NCBI GenBank assembly: GCA_029379385.1
Contig: CM055605.1
Location: 14,295,001-14,359,000 of the forward strand
Direction: 5' to 3'
Source of the DNA: Quillaja saponaria
Taxonomy: Eukaryota > Streptophyta > Magnoliopsida > Fabales > Quillajaceae
Length of the DNA: 64,000 bases
The position numbers and the translations under genes are program-made. Below, piece by piece: positions 12,480-24,400 of this stretch; position 1 is the first letter of the stretch; every line of letters begins with the position of its first letter. The notes under the pieces were generated by a model. It had not been told where the DNA came from and ran no database searches. It saw only the letters and a list, made by a program, of their open reading frames with translations.

Positions 12480-13221
12480 CAAGGTTTAAAAATTTGTGTC
12501 GAAACGGTCGAAACGTGCGAAACATTTCCGTTTCCACACTACCCGAAACGAAACTCACTTACAGAAACGGGAGCATTTCCACATGAAACGGGGCGTTTCC
12601 ACATGAAACAGGAGCGTTTCCACATGAAATGGGTTGACATAAATAATGCATTTTTAGAATTTAAAAATATAAAGTTTTGACTCTAGTTCTTTTCATATTT
12701 TATGATTTTAATTTTTTTTAATCTTATTTAATGTATATTCAAATGATATAATTTAATGAAGATAATTCTGTTTAGGATTTCACCCACTTTAAGTTTCTTG
12801 GTCTTTTATTTATTTTATTTTTTTATACAAATATTTTGTATTAATTTAGTTTAAATTAGTGATGAATAATATTAAAATTTAAGAACTTATCCATGTTGGT
12901 TCAAATTAAAAAATTTCATTAAATATGAGTTAAACATCTGCTAGCCACTTCACTATTGGTTGGATATTATTGTAATTTAATATTTTTCTCCAATTTGTAT
13001 GTCTATATTTAGAATTTTACATTGTTATGTATTTAATAGTATCTTATGTACTAAATTAACAATGTTGGATATCTACAATAATTATAATAAGTGTTTTATT
13101 ATATATTTTCATGCGTTTCCACAAAAATTAGCGTTTCCATGCCGTTTCCATACTGTTTCTAGGATCGTTTCCGTTTTTGGGCTTATCGAAACGGTATCTA
13201 GAAATGAATTTTAGTTCCTTG
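12480..13221. mobile_element. hAT-type non-autonomous element rich in GAAACG/GTTTCC, nested in tnp2 relic
   Basis: The element begins CAAGG and ends CCTTG, with outer arms CAAGGTTTAAAAATT and, on the other strand, CAAGGAACTAAAATT. ACCATTGG lies exactly on both sides (12472-12479 and 13222-13229), an 8-bp duplication as in hAT insertions. Subterminal regions carry many GAAACG, GTTTCC and TTTCCACATGAAA units in both orientations. Deleting the element and one flank rejoins HPSNG with GEAWKHFDEVH of tnp2, which confirms the limits. The open frame at 12429-12680 is made of these repeats and is not a gene. Confidence 0.85.
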
Positions 13222-14110
13222 ACCATTGGAAGGATGTATTATCATGCTTAGTTTTGCCCGTTGTTCCTCCTTGTCCCATCTTATGTCTTTTGCATTGACC
13301 TTAGACATATAAAGCTCCTATAACTTCTTCATGATTGGCAAGTGATGCAATATCTTATGCAGTATATTCTTTTTACCCCTTGCTTGAATTAGGACTCTTC
13401 ATAAACATCACAAGCAGTTTTATGCTTGTTACTGTCGTAATACAACTTACATTGATTTAGGAAAACATCAATCTTGTCATATCCAAGCCCTAAACTCTTT
13501 CACCAACTTTCTAGACTTGTAACAAGTTCTAGGTAACTTCTTATCCTTAGGGATGAGACCCTTCATGATTCAAACGAACCTATTATAACAATTCTTTGAC
13601 ACATTGAATTCCGACTTGCAATTCAAAAGTTGAGTTACGCCTGACATAATACCCTCCCCATACCAGATCACTAGTAATTACCAACATTTTATAGAACTTT
13701 GCAGTTGCGGTATTTGAATTCTCTGAGTCCCAATTGTAATTTGTACCTACTGCATCCAATTCATTTTTTTCATCTGGTTCGTATCAGGTGCGATTCCGTC
13801 TTCCACAACATTTGAAGGTCCACCTTCTATAAACTCCACGGGTCGAGTATTATCACTTCATTCTTCACCATGTAGAGTCCACTTTCTATAAGATGTGACA
13901 AAACCTTTCTTATAAAGGTGAAGGGTAATTTGTTCTCTAATAAGAAATTTACTATTGTCACATACTTGACGAGATCATCGAATTTTTCTGTCAAATGTAT
14001 AACCGTACTAGAAAAGGCAAAGTCAAGAATCCACTAACCCCTTCCCTAAATTCATCTGACACGACATTATTCACCACCTGATGGTGTATCCAATTTCGAT
14101 CAACTAACAT

Positions 14111-15850
14111 TATCTCTGCATTAGAACATATAACCCTTTAACTATATTATTTCAGTATATAACAACAATGCAATTATTGGATTATATTAAAATGAATAAA
14201 CAAATTAGTATATTCTCTCTACCACATTTAACATTATCCTAAGGATAACATATGGTCTTATCCCATTCAGAAAACTGCACATTAATTTCAGTGGTATGAT
14301 TAATCTTTTTTGTCCTACCTTAGTAAAATTCTAGCAGCATTTCACTATGGTCTCCTAAGTACACAACGTAAACAAACTTTTTTCGTCCTACCTTGGCAAA
14401 ATTTAGGTAGGATTTCATTATGGTCTCCTAAGTACACGACATAGACAAGCCATCTTTATGTTTAAGTATGTACTCGCAAAACACAGAAACTTATCTAGAA
14501 TTTCAATCAAATTAAATAGAAAAAAAGTTAAGCATACCATCGTAACAAATGATGTGTTTGCTTTCCTAAACTGCCTACTTATTTGGACAATTCAATAATT
14601 GTTTTGAAATGAAATTAATATACATTATTCATATTAGGCGAACATACAATAGTTCATTTAAAATAATTCTCAAATAGATTTTTCGGAATATGATGTGTAA
14701 TAAAAAGTTACTACTAACCAACCATCGATTAAACATATAACAAAAGCTAATTAGAAACCACATTTCAATTGAAAATAAAAACACTACTAACCTATTGGTG
14801 AGAAGTACAAATAAGGAGAAAATTTGCAAAACCCAACAACAACGTGTATAAACTAACTGAAATAGAATTAAACATTACAAATTAGAAACCACATTTCACT
14901 TAAAAACCACAAAACAACAATATGCAAATTTGAATGACTATATAGTAATCAAACAAAACAAGCCAAAAGTCATGTTAATTCAAAAATCACAAAACAACCA
15001 TAACTTTCACATATAAACTCATTTCAATAAATTTCCCAAACAATAGACCTAATCTAAATTAGTAATCAAATGGTAATTCATTAAAATTCAAGCAAAAAAA
15101 AAAAAAAACCACAAAAAGCTCCAAAATTCATATGAACCAACTCATAACTTGAATCCAACAAATTCTTACCCACTATTATTGTCATTAAATTTCCAAATCT
15201 AACCTCACAAATTAAATCAATAACCCATAAATTCCAAAATCCCTAACCCCACAAATTCCCAAATAACAAACCCTACAAATTTACAATTTCATAACACCAT
15301 AATGTCACAAATCCTTAATTATACATAAAATGACTAATAAAAACCCTAAAACACAAATTTATATATCATCAATCAAAACTCATACTCATAATCAACCCAA
15401 AACAATTCAAAGTAGCAAGAAAACCAAAAACAAAAGAGGGAAAGACACCTTGTTACTAATTCTGACTAAGAAGTAGTGTTAAAAGGACTCTTCATGGCTG
15501 CAGCTTGACCGAACAGAAATCTTTACAATGGCAAACTGTCGTTTGCTCTGGTTTGAGTTAGTGAGAGAGTAGAGATATCAATAGAGGCATGAAAAAGAAG
15601 AAAATCTTGAGCCGCTATGTAATATAATTAAGCATATGCGTCTACCACTACAAACACATGTATATTAAGTGACAGGTGCAGATAACTAATTATATTAAAA
15701 AATATATATTTCATATATATGTCTGCAAAGCATTCACATATATGAAATACTGCAGACGCAAATAGAGAAATTACAGACCTAGATAATGGCTATCTGTGTC
15801 TGTATTACTAAGTCTGCTAAAAGACAAACTCATATAATATAATTTCTTGT
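14111..15850. other. AT-rich region upstream of tnp2 relic
   Basis: No gene recognised. Two near copies of a segment with TTTCGTCCTACCTTGGCAAA and GGTCTCCTAAGTACAC occur at about 14308-14370 and 14380-14440. From 14900 to 15450 the sequence is A/C-rich with many AACCCTA-like words. It may contain the leader and end of the CACTA element. Confidence 0.4.
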
Positions 15851-17208
15851 TCTTATATTTAGAATCATTTAGATGTATTGAAAACTCACTACTAATATTT
15901 TTTCTAAGTAAAACTTCTATGAATACGTACATTGACACTTATCTTTTTATTTTTTTGGTACAATATATTGATGCTTATTATTGTCACAAAAAAGTATCAA
16001 GAAAAGATAGAGTTCTATATAAAAATTAGAGTAAAATTCACTTTTACTTCCATCTAATATGATTTTTTTTCCTACCAAATTCATACACATTATTTATTTT
16101 GTCTCAAACCAGCCCCTGTCGTTTGGACCAAAATATCTTTATATAGAATCCTTCCAACTAATAGTCTTGTGACATATTACCAAAAAAACAAAAAGTAAAC
16201 ATTCAATTTATAAATTCATGTCATTAGTGGAAGCATGGCAGGCTCGTTTTGAGTAGCCTGTGCCAACCTCATATTAATAATTTAATTCATACATAAGTTA
16301 TTTTTTTTTATAAAAAAAAAAAGTCATCAATTTTATCTTTATATTTTGTATAAAAAATATCTTCATTTCAATTTTAAAAAAATAAAAAGTAATATTAAAA
16401 AGAAAACTAATAAAAAAGTCAATTAAACCCATTTGTTCCTCTCTTTTATCTAACCCTGTAATAACTATTATTTTCAAAAATTAAAATTCATCTCTAACTC
16501 TTTTTAAAATTTAGCTTGATATGTGCTCAATTTAACCTAATATTTCATTCAAAACTACAATTTTATTTAAGTATTTATGGCATTCATTAATGTGAAAATG
16601 GGGATTCAAATGATGAAATAAGATCACACAGTTTATAAAATTTATTTGAGTTTCCCTCATTTTTTAATCGTAAAAGTTTCTTTTTCTAGCTTTAACTTTT
16701 AGGACTGTAAAAGCCCAAAAATACTTTTCCTTAAAGCTTAAAAAATAAAATCTATATTACCAAACATCTTTATTAAAAGAAAAGTTTAAACTCGCTATTT
16801 TAAAAGCTGAATCAAATAGGGACAATATAGTTTAAGCTCCTAGACCTTAATTAGGAGAAGAGTCTAAACACCTTATAGGACTATTTAATAAGAATTTTTT
16901 TTTTTGTATATGAGGTTTTATAAGTGTTTGGGAATTTTTTTTTGAAAAATTATTTGGTGATAGAATCTATTACTTATTTATTGGGCTAACTAATATGTAC
17001 TATGTTAAAAAGAAAACTAGCCCTGGCCTAGAATTTTATACATCATATAATTAAGGGTCCTGTAGAAAAAAAGAATTTCCTCAAAATGTTAGCCACGGCC
17101 ATGAACCGTGTTGTCACCCTGCCATTGAGTGTAATCACCCTGTCTCCACTCAACTATTTCATCAATCATACCACAACCCAGTTAGGCAATCCTTATTACC
17201 AATCTTAT
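15851..17208. other. Intergenic AT-rich DNA
   Basis: No gene seen. It contains the second copy of the dispersed repeat (16670-16835) and homopolymer runs; open frames here are short and low-complexity. Confidence 0.5.
16670..16835 (-). repeat. Dispersed repeat, copy B
   Basis: Reverse-complement relative of 4575-4735: CTTTAACTTTTAGGACTGTAAAAGCC and CTTAAAGCTTAAAAAATAAA match the first copy with about one difference in six. Ends not resolved. Confidence 0.55.
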
Positions 17209-17216
17209 ATTCCAAC

Positions 17217-17706
17217 TAGGGATGGCAATGAGCTGAGCTAGCTTGTGAACAGTTCATGAGTTACTCGTTAAGGGCTCGGATCAAGCTCGGCTCATTTTTT
17301 AAACGAGCCAATCTTAAGCTTTATTTTAAGCTCGCTTAGTAAAACGAGCCGAGCTCAATCTTTACAAAGTTCGGCTCGTGAGCTGACTCGTTTAATATTA
17401 TTTAATAAATTTATTATTATTTATATATACATTTATAATAAATCTATTTATATACAAAAAAAATAATGTAAATTGTTGCTTGGTTTAGTGGTAATTTACA
17501 AAAATACTCACTAAGTGGTCTTGGATTTAACTCTCATTGCCTACAAAACTTTTTTAAAATTTTCAAAAAAATTTCACGAGCCCTTAACGAGCTTAAGCTC
17601 TCGAGCTTGAAACGAGGCCGAGCCAAGCTCGAGCTTGCTTAAAATGAGAAGAGTTGATCCGAGCTTTGCCAAAGCTCGGCTCAAGCTCGGCTCGTTGACA
17701 GACCTA
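17217..17706. mobile_element. hAT-type MITE rich in GAGC(T/C)CGGCTC words
   Basis: The 490-bp element starts TAGGGATGGCAATGAGCTGA and ends as the inverted relative TAGGTCTGTCAACGAGCCGA on the other strand. ATTCCAAC flanks it exactly on both sides (17209-17216 and 17707-17714), the 8-bp duplication expected of hAT insertions. The arms are dense in GAGCTCGG/CCGAGCTC and CTCGTTTAA words; the centre (17400-17560) is AT-rich and non-coding. This is a common plant element type. Confidence 0.88.
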
Positions 17707-17714
17707 ATTCCAAC

Positions 17715-19500
17715 CAAAAATTTATTCTCTCCTCAAGACTCAGTTTAAAATTACTTATTTTTACTCATGAGATTGATGTAAAATAGGGTTCATTTTCTAA
17801 AAATTTATTTCCCATTCAGCTACCAATTGCCTTAATATTTAATTATGCACTTGAATCTCATCTCAATTATTAAAAGCATAGTTTTCAAACAACTTCCATC
17901 CATCTTAAATGCATGTCATCTTTTTGTTTAGTCTTCTAATTTATCAAAAATAATGTTGAACTTAATATTATGCATATTATAATTAACCAACGTCATCTCA
18001 ATATTTTTAAATAGTAATAATGTGAAAATTTGAATATTTAATATGTGATTTTTATATTAGTGATGACATTTTTATGTAACCAAGTTTTAAAAAAATTCTC
18101 CAAGAGTTAGGAGAAGATTGAGAACGACCTAAATAATTGATTCGAACAGCATGCTTCATGACGTAGCTAGGAATAAAAAAAAGAAAAACCATCTTCTCGT
18201 GCCTTCTAATTTGGCCATTAAAAATGAAAAAGAAAAAAAAACAAAAACAAAAACAAAAAAAAAAAGAGTGTGGAAGAATATTCGTATATTCCTTTGTGGC
18301 CATTATTGTTTCCCTTTACAAATATGATTTTGGCCGTAAATATAACTAAAAGGGTATATGCTTTATTCAAACTAACGAATTTTTTATATTTATTATTAGG
18401 ATATGCTTAATTTATTCTAAATTTCTTTATCAATTTTAGAATATAAACTTTTTGTTTTCCAAATTTCTCGACAAACAGTTTTGTGAGACTAATCCCTTGC
18501 ATTTTGTTATGACTAGGATAACCCTCTCAACAATTACATACTTCTAAAATATAAACTTGAAATAATACAATATTAAGTTGATGAAAGTTTAATTTTTTTG
18601 CAACAAACACTCCCCTTATTATATATATTTTATAACTCATTAGAATTTTTAGAATATTTTATCACTCAAAATATATTAATTTCTTAATTTTTATTGAAAT
18701 TAGAAATAGAATTTTTGCAACTCTTTTTGAATAACAAAATCAACACAACTTCTAAATTGCACATGATATTCAATTAATTCAAGTTTAATTTTTATTTTGT
18801 TCTATTGCCGCTGATGAATTATACACGAGTAAGATTAATAAAATTTCAATGAAATCATTGATTGAATGAAAGGGAGAATTAATGATTTATTGTCATAAAA
18901 CTCAACATCTATAACTTTTAAATTTAATTATATATATATATATATATATATGTAAACTACAATAATTTTTTTTACTTTTATATTTTAAGAATTGATAAAA
19001 GATGGAAAAAAAATATATTCAATTCGTGCGCTAAAAAAAAATGAATTTTTTGAACGAGTATCATAAGTTCAATTGTTAAGGTATTATAAATATAAAATTT
19101 GTAATATTTATTGTGGTAATTGATCATAATTTCATTGTTATTTAATACATAAATTGATTTTTTTTAGAAATTTTTAATTTTCAAAACGTATATTTATTAT
19201 ATTAATTTTTCTAATGAGTGTCCATAGGACACTTGATAAGGGAATAAATATAGAAGCTTTGTATTAATATACCTTTATCAAGTATTTTTTGGACACTAAG
19301 TTAAAAAAATTCTTATTACATTTTAATAAGTATTCTTCGTGCACATGTTAAAAAATTATAATAATTCAATGAATTAAGAGTGCTGAGAGTATAATTTATT
19401 ATAAATTTGATTAACAATATATTGCACCTCAAACAATATTTTAAAACATTTGTGAAAAATTGTTTTATTAAAGTTTTTTTTATATATGTTTTTCTTTTGC
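17715..19500. other. AT-rich intergenic DNA
   Basis: No gene. Contains an A-run of about 35 bases at 18230-18265 with few interruptions, a TA repeat at 18930-18950 and a small hairpin at 19217-19297. The 83-codon frame at 18052-18303 is mostly translation of the A-rich run and was not accepted. Confidence 0.5.
19205..19312. repeat. Small inverted repeat, MITE-like
   Basis: AGTGTCCATAGGACACTTGA at 19217 faces its inverted relative AGTGTCCAAAAAATACTTGA (ending 19297), and both arms continue into GATAAGG. Outside, ATTTTTCTAATG and ATTTTTTTAACTT extend the arms. About 80-105 bp in all; target duplication not clear. Confidence 0.55.
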
Positions 19501-19527
19501 AGAAGTTCATTTCAGTCCTTTTCCATG

Positions 19528-19537
19528 CTCACGTGAG
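19528..19537. promoter_or_regulatory. Palindromic G-box
   Basis: CTCACGTGAG is a perfect 10-bp palindrome centred on the G-box CACGTG bound by plant bZIP and bHLH factors. It lies about 300 bases upstream of the inferred TATA box of the phosphoglycerate mutase gene, so a regulatory role is plausible but inferred. Confidence 0.4.
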
Positions 19538-19825
19538 TGCATAACCTTTTTCTTGTAGTTATTAATTTAACCTTTTTCATTAAAAACACCATGAATGGTG
19601 AGACGTGGGATAAGGGAAAAAAAAATAATCAGAACAATAAAATAAACAAAATACAAAAATATAAGAAACAGGAGAGCGAAGAAAAAAAAAAAAAAAAAAC
19701 AACAAACAGAAGGTGACGCATGCTTTGTCCCCACGCCAAGTGTTACCCTAAATTCGGATGAAAGGTCTGACGGCGTGAGATCTATTCTAACTCTGTACCT
19801 GTGACTCACAAAAGGTAGGTTGTGG

Positions 19826-19834
19826 TATTTATAG
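19826..19834 (+). promoter_or_regulatory. Candidate TATA box of phosphoglycerate mutase gene
   Basis: TATTTATAG sits just before a GC-richer leader-like segment and about 90 bases ahead of a good splice donor (CAG|GTAGAT at 19918-19926). Transcription would start near 19860. Confidence 0.4.
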
Positions 19835-19859
19835 GAGGCATTGCATTGCACTTTCGTAG

Positions 19860-21464
19860 TTATAGTTTGGTCTTGTTTGTTGTCCGTACACTCACATTCG
19901 TCGCAGGATCTCATCTACAGGTAGATTTCTTTACTTGCTATTAGTTCTCTCTTAAATTCATTGGCTTGATCTGACCTGTGAATCTCTTTTCCAAACCCGG
20001 ATCCATTTGCAGGGTGCTAGGCTTTCTCAACCGCCTGTTTATCTCACGCGATCAGGTTTTCTTTCTTAATGGCTTAAGTTTCGTTCTGGGTTTTACCATA
20101 TGGATCGTGTTTGTTACTGGGTTTCTGGGAAAATAGGCATTTGATTCAAAGACGTACTATTATCTATTTTGCTTCTGTGGCGTGTTGTTGTACTTTGATT
20201 TGTTTTGCTTTCATTGTCTCGATTGTGGAATCTGAAAACTTTGATCTACAATTTTGATGTCAATATTTGATTTTGAACATGATGGTACATGCATTTTGGT
20301 TGAATAAAACAGATTTTCACATCAAGGGTGGACGGGTAGTTATTTTTGCTAATCTTAATAAAATTAACAATAGTTGAGGTATTTTTGCTTGAATAATGAT
20401 ACCCTCTTTAAACGTAATTACGAAACTTGAATTGATTACCAATTAGTATATACACTCTTTCTTTAAATGGATAAATATTTAAATACAAATAGAAATGCAG
20501 AAGAACTCTTTATTAGAATTTTTCCTGAGCGTGGATGCCCTTATAATTTGTTGTAAGCACACAATCTAGCTTAAATGTAACTCATCTGAGAGTAGGAAAG
20601 ACATTGACATATAGGTTCATTGGACGCGGTTTGGTGAATGCATCTTCTCTTTGAAGTAATAAATAGCATACTGTGATAAGTTGTGGAAATTGCTAAGGTA
20701 GAAGAAGCTTGAGACTGTTTCATGACAAGGATGTGGTCCTTTCTCTGATAATAGACAAGAAAAGTCTATTATAGGTTTCTGAATCATGAATCATTCCTTC
20801 TCCAACCCCCCCACCCCAAAAAAAAAAAAAAAAAAAAAACCACACAAAAAGGAAGAAGGCTGCTTGAAATAATTTTCACTTTTGTGCTTGAGACTTTATA
20901 TTTTAGATTATCTTTTGATATTTGAGATTATTATCATTGTCTTTTTCTGTTTTTGTAAAGGCTACATCTTACCAGTGCCATTTTGTGTGTCTTTCTCACC
21001 AAGACTACTGTCATATTTATGTGGTTTTATCTGTTACTTGGTATTAAGGAGGATGCTAATGCACTAAGTAACTTTATTCATTTAAGTAACGGACACGCAA
21101 TAGGTCCTTATTAGTTGCAATAATGGAAGTGTATCTGTAGGGAACCATCAAGCATAACTTACGGGAGCTGTGTGTGATTTTTATTAGTTACAAGTAGGTT
21201 ATATTGAACTTTTTAGAACAATAATTCTCATAACGAATTGTAGAAGATTTGGAAATTAGATTCAGTAATTCCATTTGTACTAATTTAAAATAAACTTTCA
21301 GCAACTCATTCGAATACACCTTTAGGTTTGTAAAATGCAGATGTTTAAGGGGCAAATTGCTTTTCTGGTGGTACAATATTTCTTGAAAAATGTGGCATGA
21401 TATTTCGATGATGATTTATATATCTTTTTGGTTGTTGATCTTATGTGACTAGGGTGTGAAGGAG
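19860..21464 (+). other. 5' untranslated region with leader intron (phosphoglycerate mutase)
   Basis: The coding ATG at 21465 is preceded after 12 bases by a splice acceptor, TTATGTGACTAG (ending 21452), so the leader must be spliced. The best donor is at 19921, giving a leader intron of about 1.5 kb; a second possible leader exon lies at 20013-20055 (after TTTGCAG and before GTTTTC). The intron is T-rich as usual in plants and contains an A-run at 20818-20840. Long leader introns often raise expression of plant housekeeping genes; that is inference here. Confidence 0.5.
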
Positions 21465-24400
21465 ATGGGTAGCTCGGAGTTCTCATGGAAATTGGCAGAG
21501 CATCCCAAGATTCCAAAGGGTAAGACCGTGGCTGTTGTAGTTCTGGATGGCTGGGGAGAGGCCAACCCTGACCAGTACAACTGCATCCATACTGCTGAAA
21601 CACCTGCCATGGACTCCCTTAAACAGGTAGCTAGACACTTATATATTCATTCAACACTTTCTTATTTATCTTCTTAATTGTAGATACATATATGTTAATC
21701 ATCAACCTTAGTGCAGCTCTCTTGAAATCATTGTGGTGTCCATTATTATTTTCAGATTTTGGTCTTTACCATTCAATAATTCTATCAAGGAAAAACTATC
21801 CATTTGAATTTGTGATTCTTCTAGTTGAACGAATTGCATAATTTAATTTTATTTTTTGTTTTGAATTGATTGAACACTATCTTAAGCATTCATTGTGACT
21901 CTTCGATATTTAATATGGTTCATTTTGGGATCTAGGGTGCGCCTGACAGGTGGAGATTGGTTAAAGCTCATGGTACTGCAGTGGGCCTTCCAACGGAGGA
22001 TGACATGGGCAACAGTGAGGTTGGTCACAATGCACTCGGTGCTGGACGCATATTTGCTCAAGGGTAAACTAGCCTATCCTGGATTTTCTATTCTCTTTTC
22101 CTAGTTATTTCTTGTAGCTATAATACATAATTTGTATTTATTACTGTCAGTTTAGAAGGAGTAGAGGAGCCAAGGGGAAAACAGTTGTGAAGTGTGTATA
22201 AGTTATTATGACTTATGACTAGGCTCCACTCTAAAAGTCTGTATAATTAAATATGTAGTTTGATGCTATCATTCTTCTATTCCATAGACTGAATGAAAGT
22301 GTGACAATTTGAATCGGATTGGATTGTAGTAGGTAATCTCTAATAGGTGTACGAGATTAAGGCATATCCGCATATGGTACAAATTTCTACATTGTAAATG
22401 CAACAATTTTGAAATAGGGTTATAACAACTGTGTGAACAACAGCTGCCTTTGTAGTTTTCTGTTCTATTCCCTAGTTGGCTAATTGATTATCTTGTTTTC
22501 CATCACCTTTCTATGTCTTTTTCCTTGTGTTCAGGATCTGGTATAATGTTTGTACAGCTGCCTAAGGCTGTTGAGATGCTATTTCAAACGGGCCTTGTGT
22601 ACAAATATTTTACCCTCAACTTCTTCAATAAAATCATTACTTGCCAAAAAATAAATTTCCAAAGGGCTTCTTTTTTGTCTTACCATTTTTATGGGTGTCC
22701 ATAATATGTAATCATTTATGATGAAATATTAAAGCCCTATATGCGTAGCTGCAAGATGTTACCTGATCTGGTGATTTTGGTGCTCATGTTTTATTGAATT
22801 CTTCCCCTTTGCAAAAATTTGAATTTGGGGCGCATCTACTGTTTTGTAAATTTTGAATATGGTCTTCAATGTAGTGCCAAGCTTGTCGATCTTGCTCTTG
22901 CCTCTGGGAAAATTTATGATGGCGAAGGTTTCAAGTACATAAAGGAATCTTTTGAAAATGGGACATTGCATCTCGTTGGGTTATTAAGTGATGGTGGAGT
23001 GCATTCTAGACTTGATCAATTGCAAGTAAGTTTTTGGGCTGGCAATTATGTCACTTTGTCTGGCTTGAAATTCAGTTTTAATTGATTCTTTCATTTAATT
23101 GATTCATTTGTTTCTAATTCTATCCAGTTGTTGCTGAAAGGAGCTAGTGAGCATGGTGCTAAAAGAATCCGTGTCCATATTCTTACTGATGGACGTGATG
23201 TTTTGGATGGTTCAAGTGTAGGCTTTGTGGAAACTCTTGAAAATGACCTTAAAGAATTACGTGAGAAAGGTGTTGATGCACAAATTGCATCTGGTGGAGG
23301 TCGCATGTATGTCACAATGGATCGATATGAGGTATTATATGGAAACAACTAATTGATGGCAAGTATTTGGATTATGTATGTTATGTCCTTTGCAAATTCT
23401 GTTACTTCAACATATTTTTCTTTTGTTTAATATGTAGTAATGTTAATATCTGATGACTGCTGTCTTCATGGCAGCCGTAATCCTGGTCCGTATCATTAAC
23501 TAGTTACAGCCATGTAGGGGAAAATGAAATTCTTGGCTCCTTTGCTCTAGAATGTTATTTTGTAGGTGTAGAACCTTCTATTTTGTTTCTTTGATCTCAC
23601 TTTATACTAAGTTTTCATGTTTGTGGATTATTTTCTGTCTTAGCTCTCGATATTGTTGTTGAGGTCAATTTATGCTTTGATTTATCAATGTTGAAGCATT
23701 GCTTTGAATATAACAATAATAACTTATTGTAGAATGACTGGGATGTTGTGAAACGAGGGTGGGATGCGCAAGTTCTTGGTGAAGCTCCTTACAAATTTAC
23801 AAATGCTGTTGAAGCTGTGAAGAAATTGAGGGAGGAACCAAAAGCCAATGACCAGTACCTACCTCCTTTTGTTATAGTTGATCAGAACAGCAAGGCAGTC
23901 GGTCCAATTGTAGATGGTGATGCTGTGGTTACAGTCAACTTCCGAGCAGATCGTATGGTTATGGCTGCTAAGGCATTTGAATACGAAAATTTTGACAAAT
24001 TTGATAGAGTTCGATTCCCTAAGATCCGCTATGCTGGAATGTTGCAATATGATGGTGAATTGAAGCTTCCAAGCAAGTACCTCGTTTCCCCACCAGAGAT
24101 TGAAAGGACATCTGGTGAATATTTAGTTCATAATGGTATCCGTACCTTTGCATGCAGGTGGGCCATCACTACTATCATTTAATTCTGGATATTGGTTTTG
24201 TCACCTTCCATTTAATTCTATATTGGTTGGCACACCTGTCTATTCTGACTTGTGAGAATGTGTTTGATGACACTTTCCTTCATTTATCTTAATCAGCTAT
24301 ATGCTGTTACTTAATATGTGTAACTCACTTTATGACTTCCACAGTGAGACTGTTAAGTTTGGTCATGTCACTTTCTTCTGGAATGGAAATCGGTCTGGGT

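Larger units (their letters stand above)
7264..14110 (-). pseudogene. CACTA (En/Spm) transposase relic, tnp2 family
   Basis: Read on the minus strand from ATG at 14110: DRNWIHH then SDEFREGV and, in shifted frame, VTSYRKWTLHGEE, the transposase-associated N-terminal domain (to about 13840). About 13330-13240 gives MSKVNAKDIRWDKEEQ and HPSNG; after an insertion, GEAWKHFDEVH and an open 182-codon stretch (12343-11795) with the tnp2 core NLPP...KNLDVYLGPLIDMFKKLW. Further on, HVEGSIVKAYILEE (about 11060) and YVLLNYKEIKPYVE (about 10810) belong to the DUF4218-type region. Across a second insertion, YYDASECDFYDM and FLFKCRWCDSYEK (about 7760) are the DUF4216-type C-terminal domain, ending DDGEEFIDYNDENK and a stop at 7264-7266. 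Domain order is that of an intact tnp2 protein, but stops, frameshifts and two insertions make it dead. Terminal CACTA repeats were not confidently located. Confidence 0.85.

Noticed and set aside
12429..12680. 83-codon frame with repeated HETG/FHMK
   Set aside because: It is translation of GAAACG/TTTCCACATG repeats of a hAT-type element and crosses its border.
15646..15660. CACTACAAACACATG as a CACTA element end
   Set aside because: Its orientation is wrong for the high-coordinate end of the minus-strand tnp2 relic, and no matching inverted partner or 3-bp duplication was found.
18052..18303. Minus-strand 83-codon frame
   Set aside because: A long Phe/Cys run from an A-rich tract; no motif or splice context.
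22513..22704. Plus-strand frame between coding exons 2 and 3 of phosphoglycerate mutase
   Set aside because: Exons 2 and 3 join in phase to the conserved [12 protein letters not shown] sequence without it, so it is intron.
23091..23348. Antisense open frames over the phosphoglycerate mutase exons (also 22759-22971, 23859-24047, 24325-24570, 25904-26167)
   Set aside because: They mirror strongly conserved coding exons on the plus strand and match no family.
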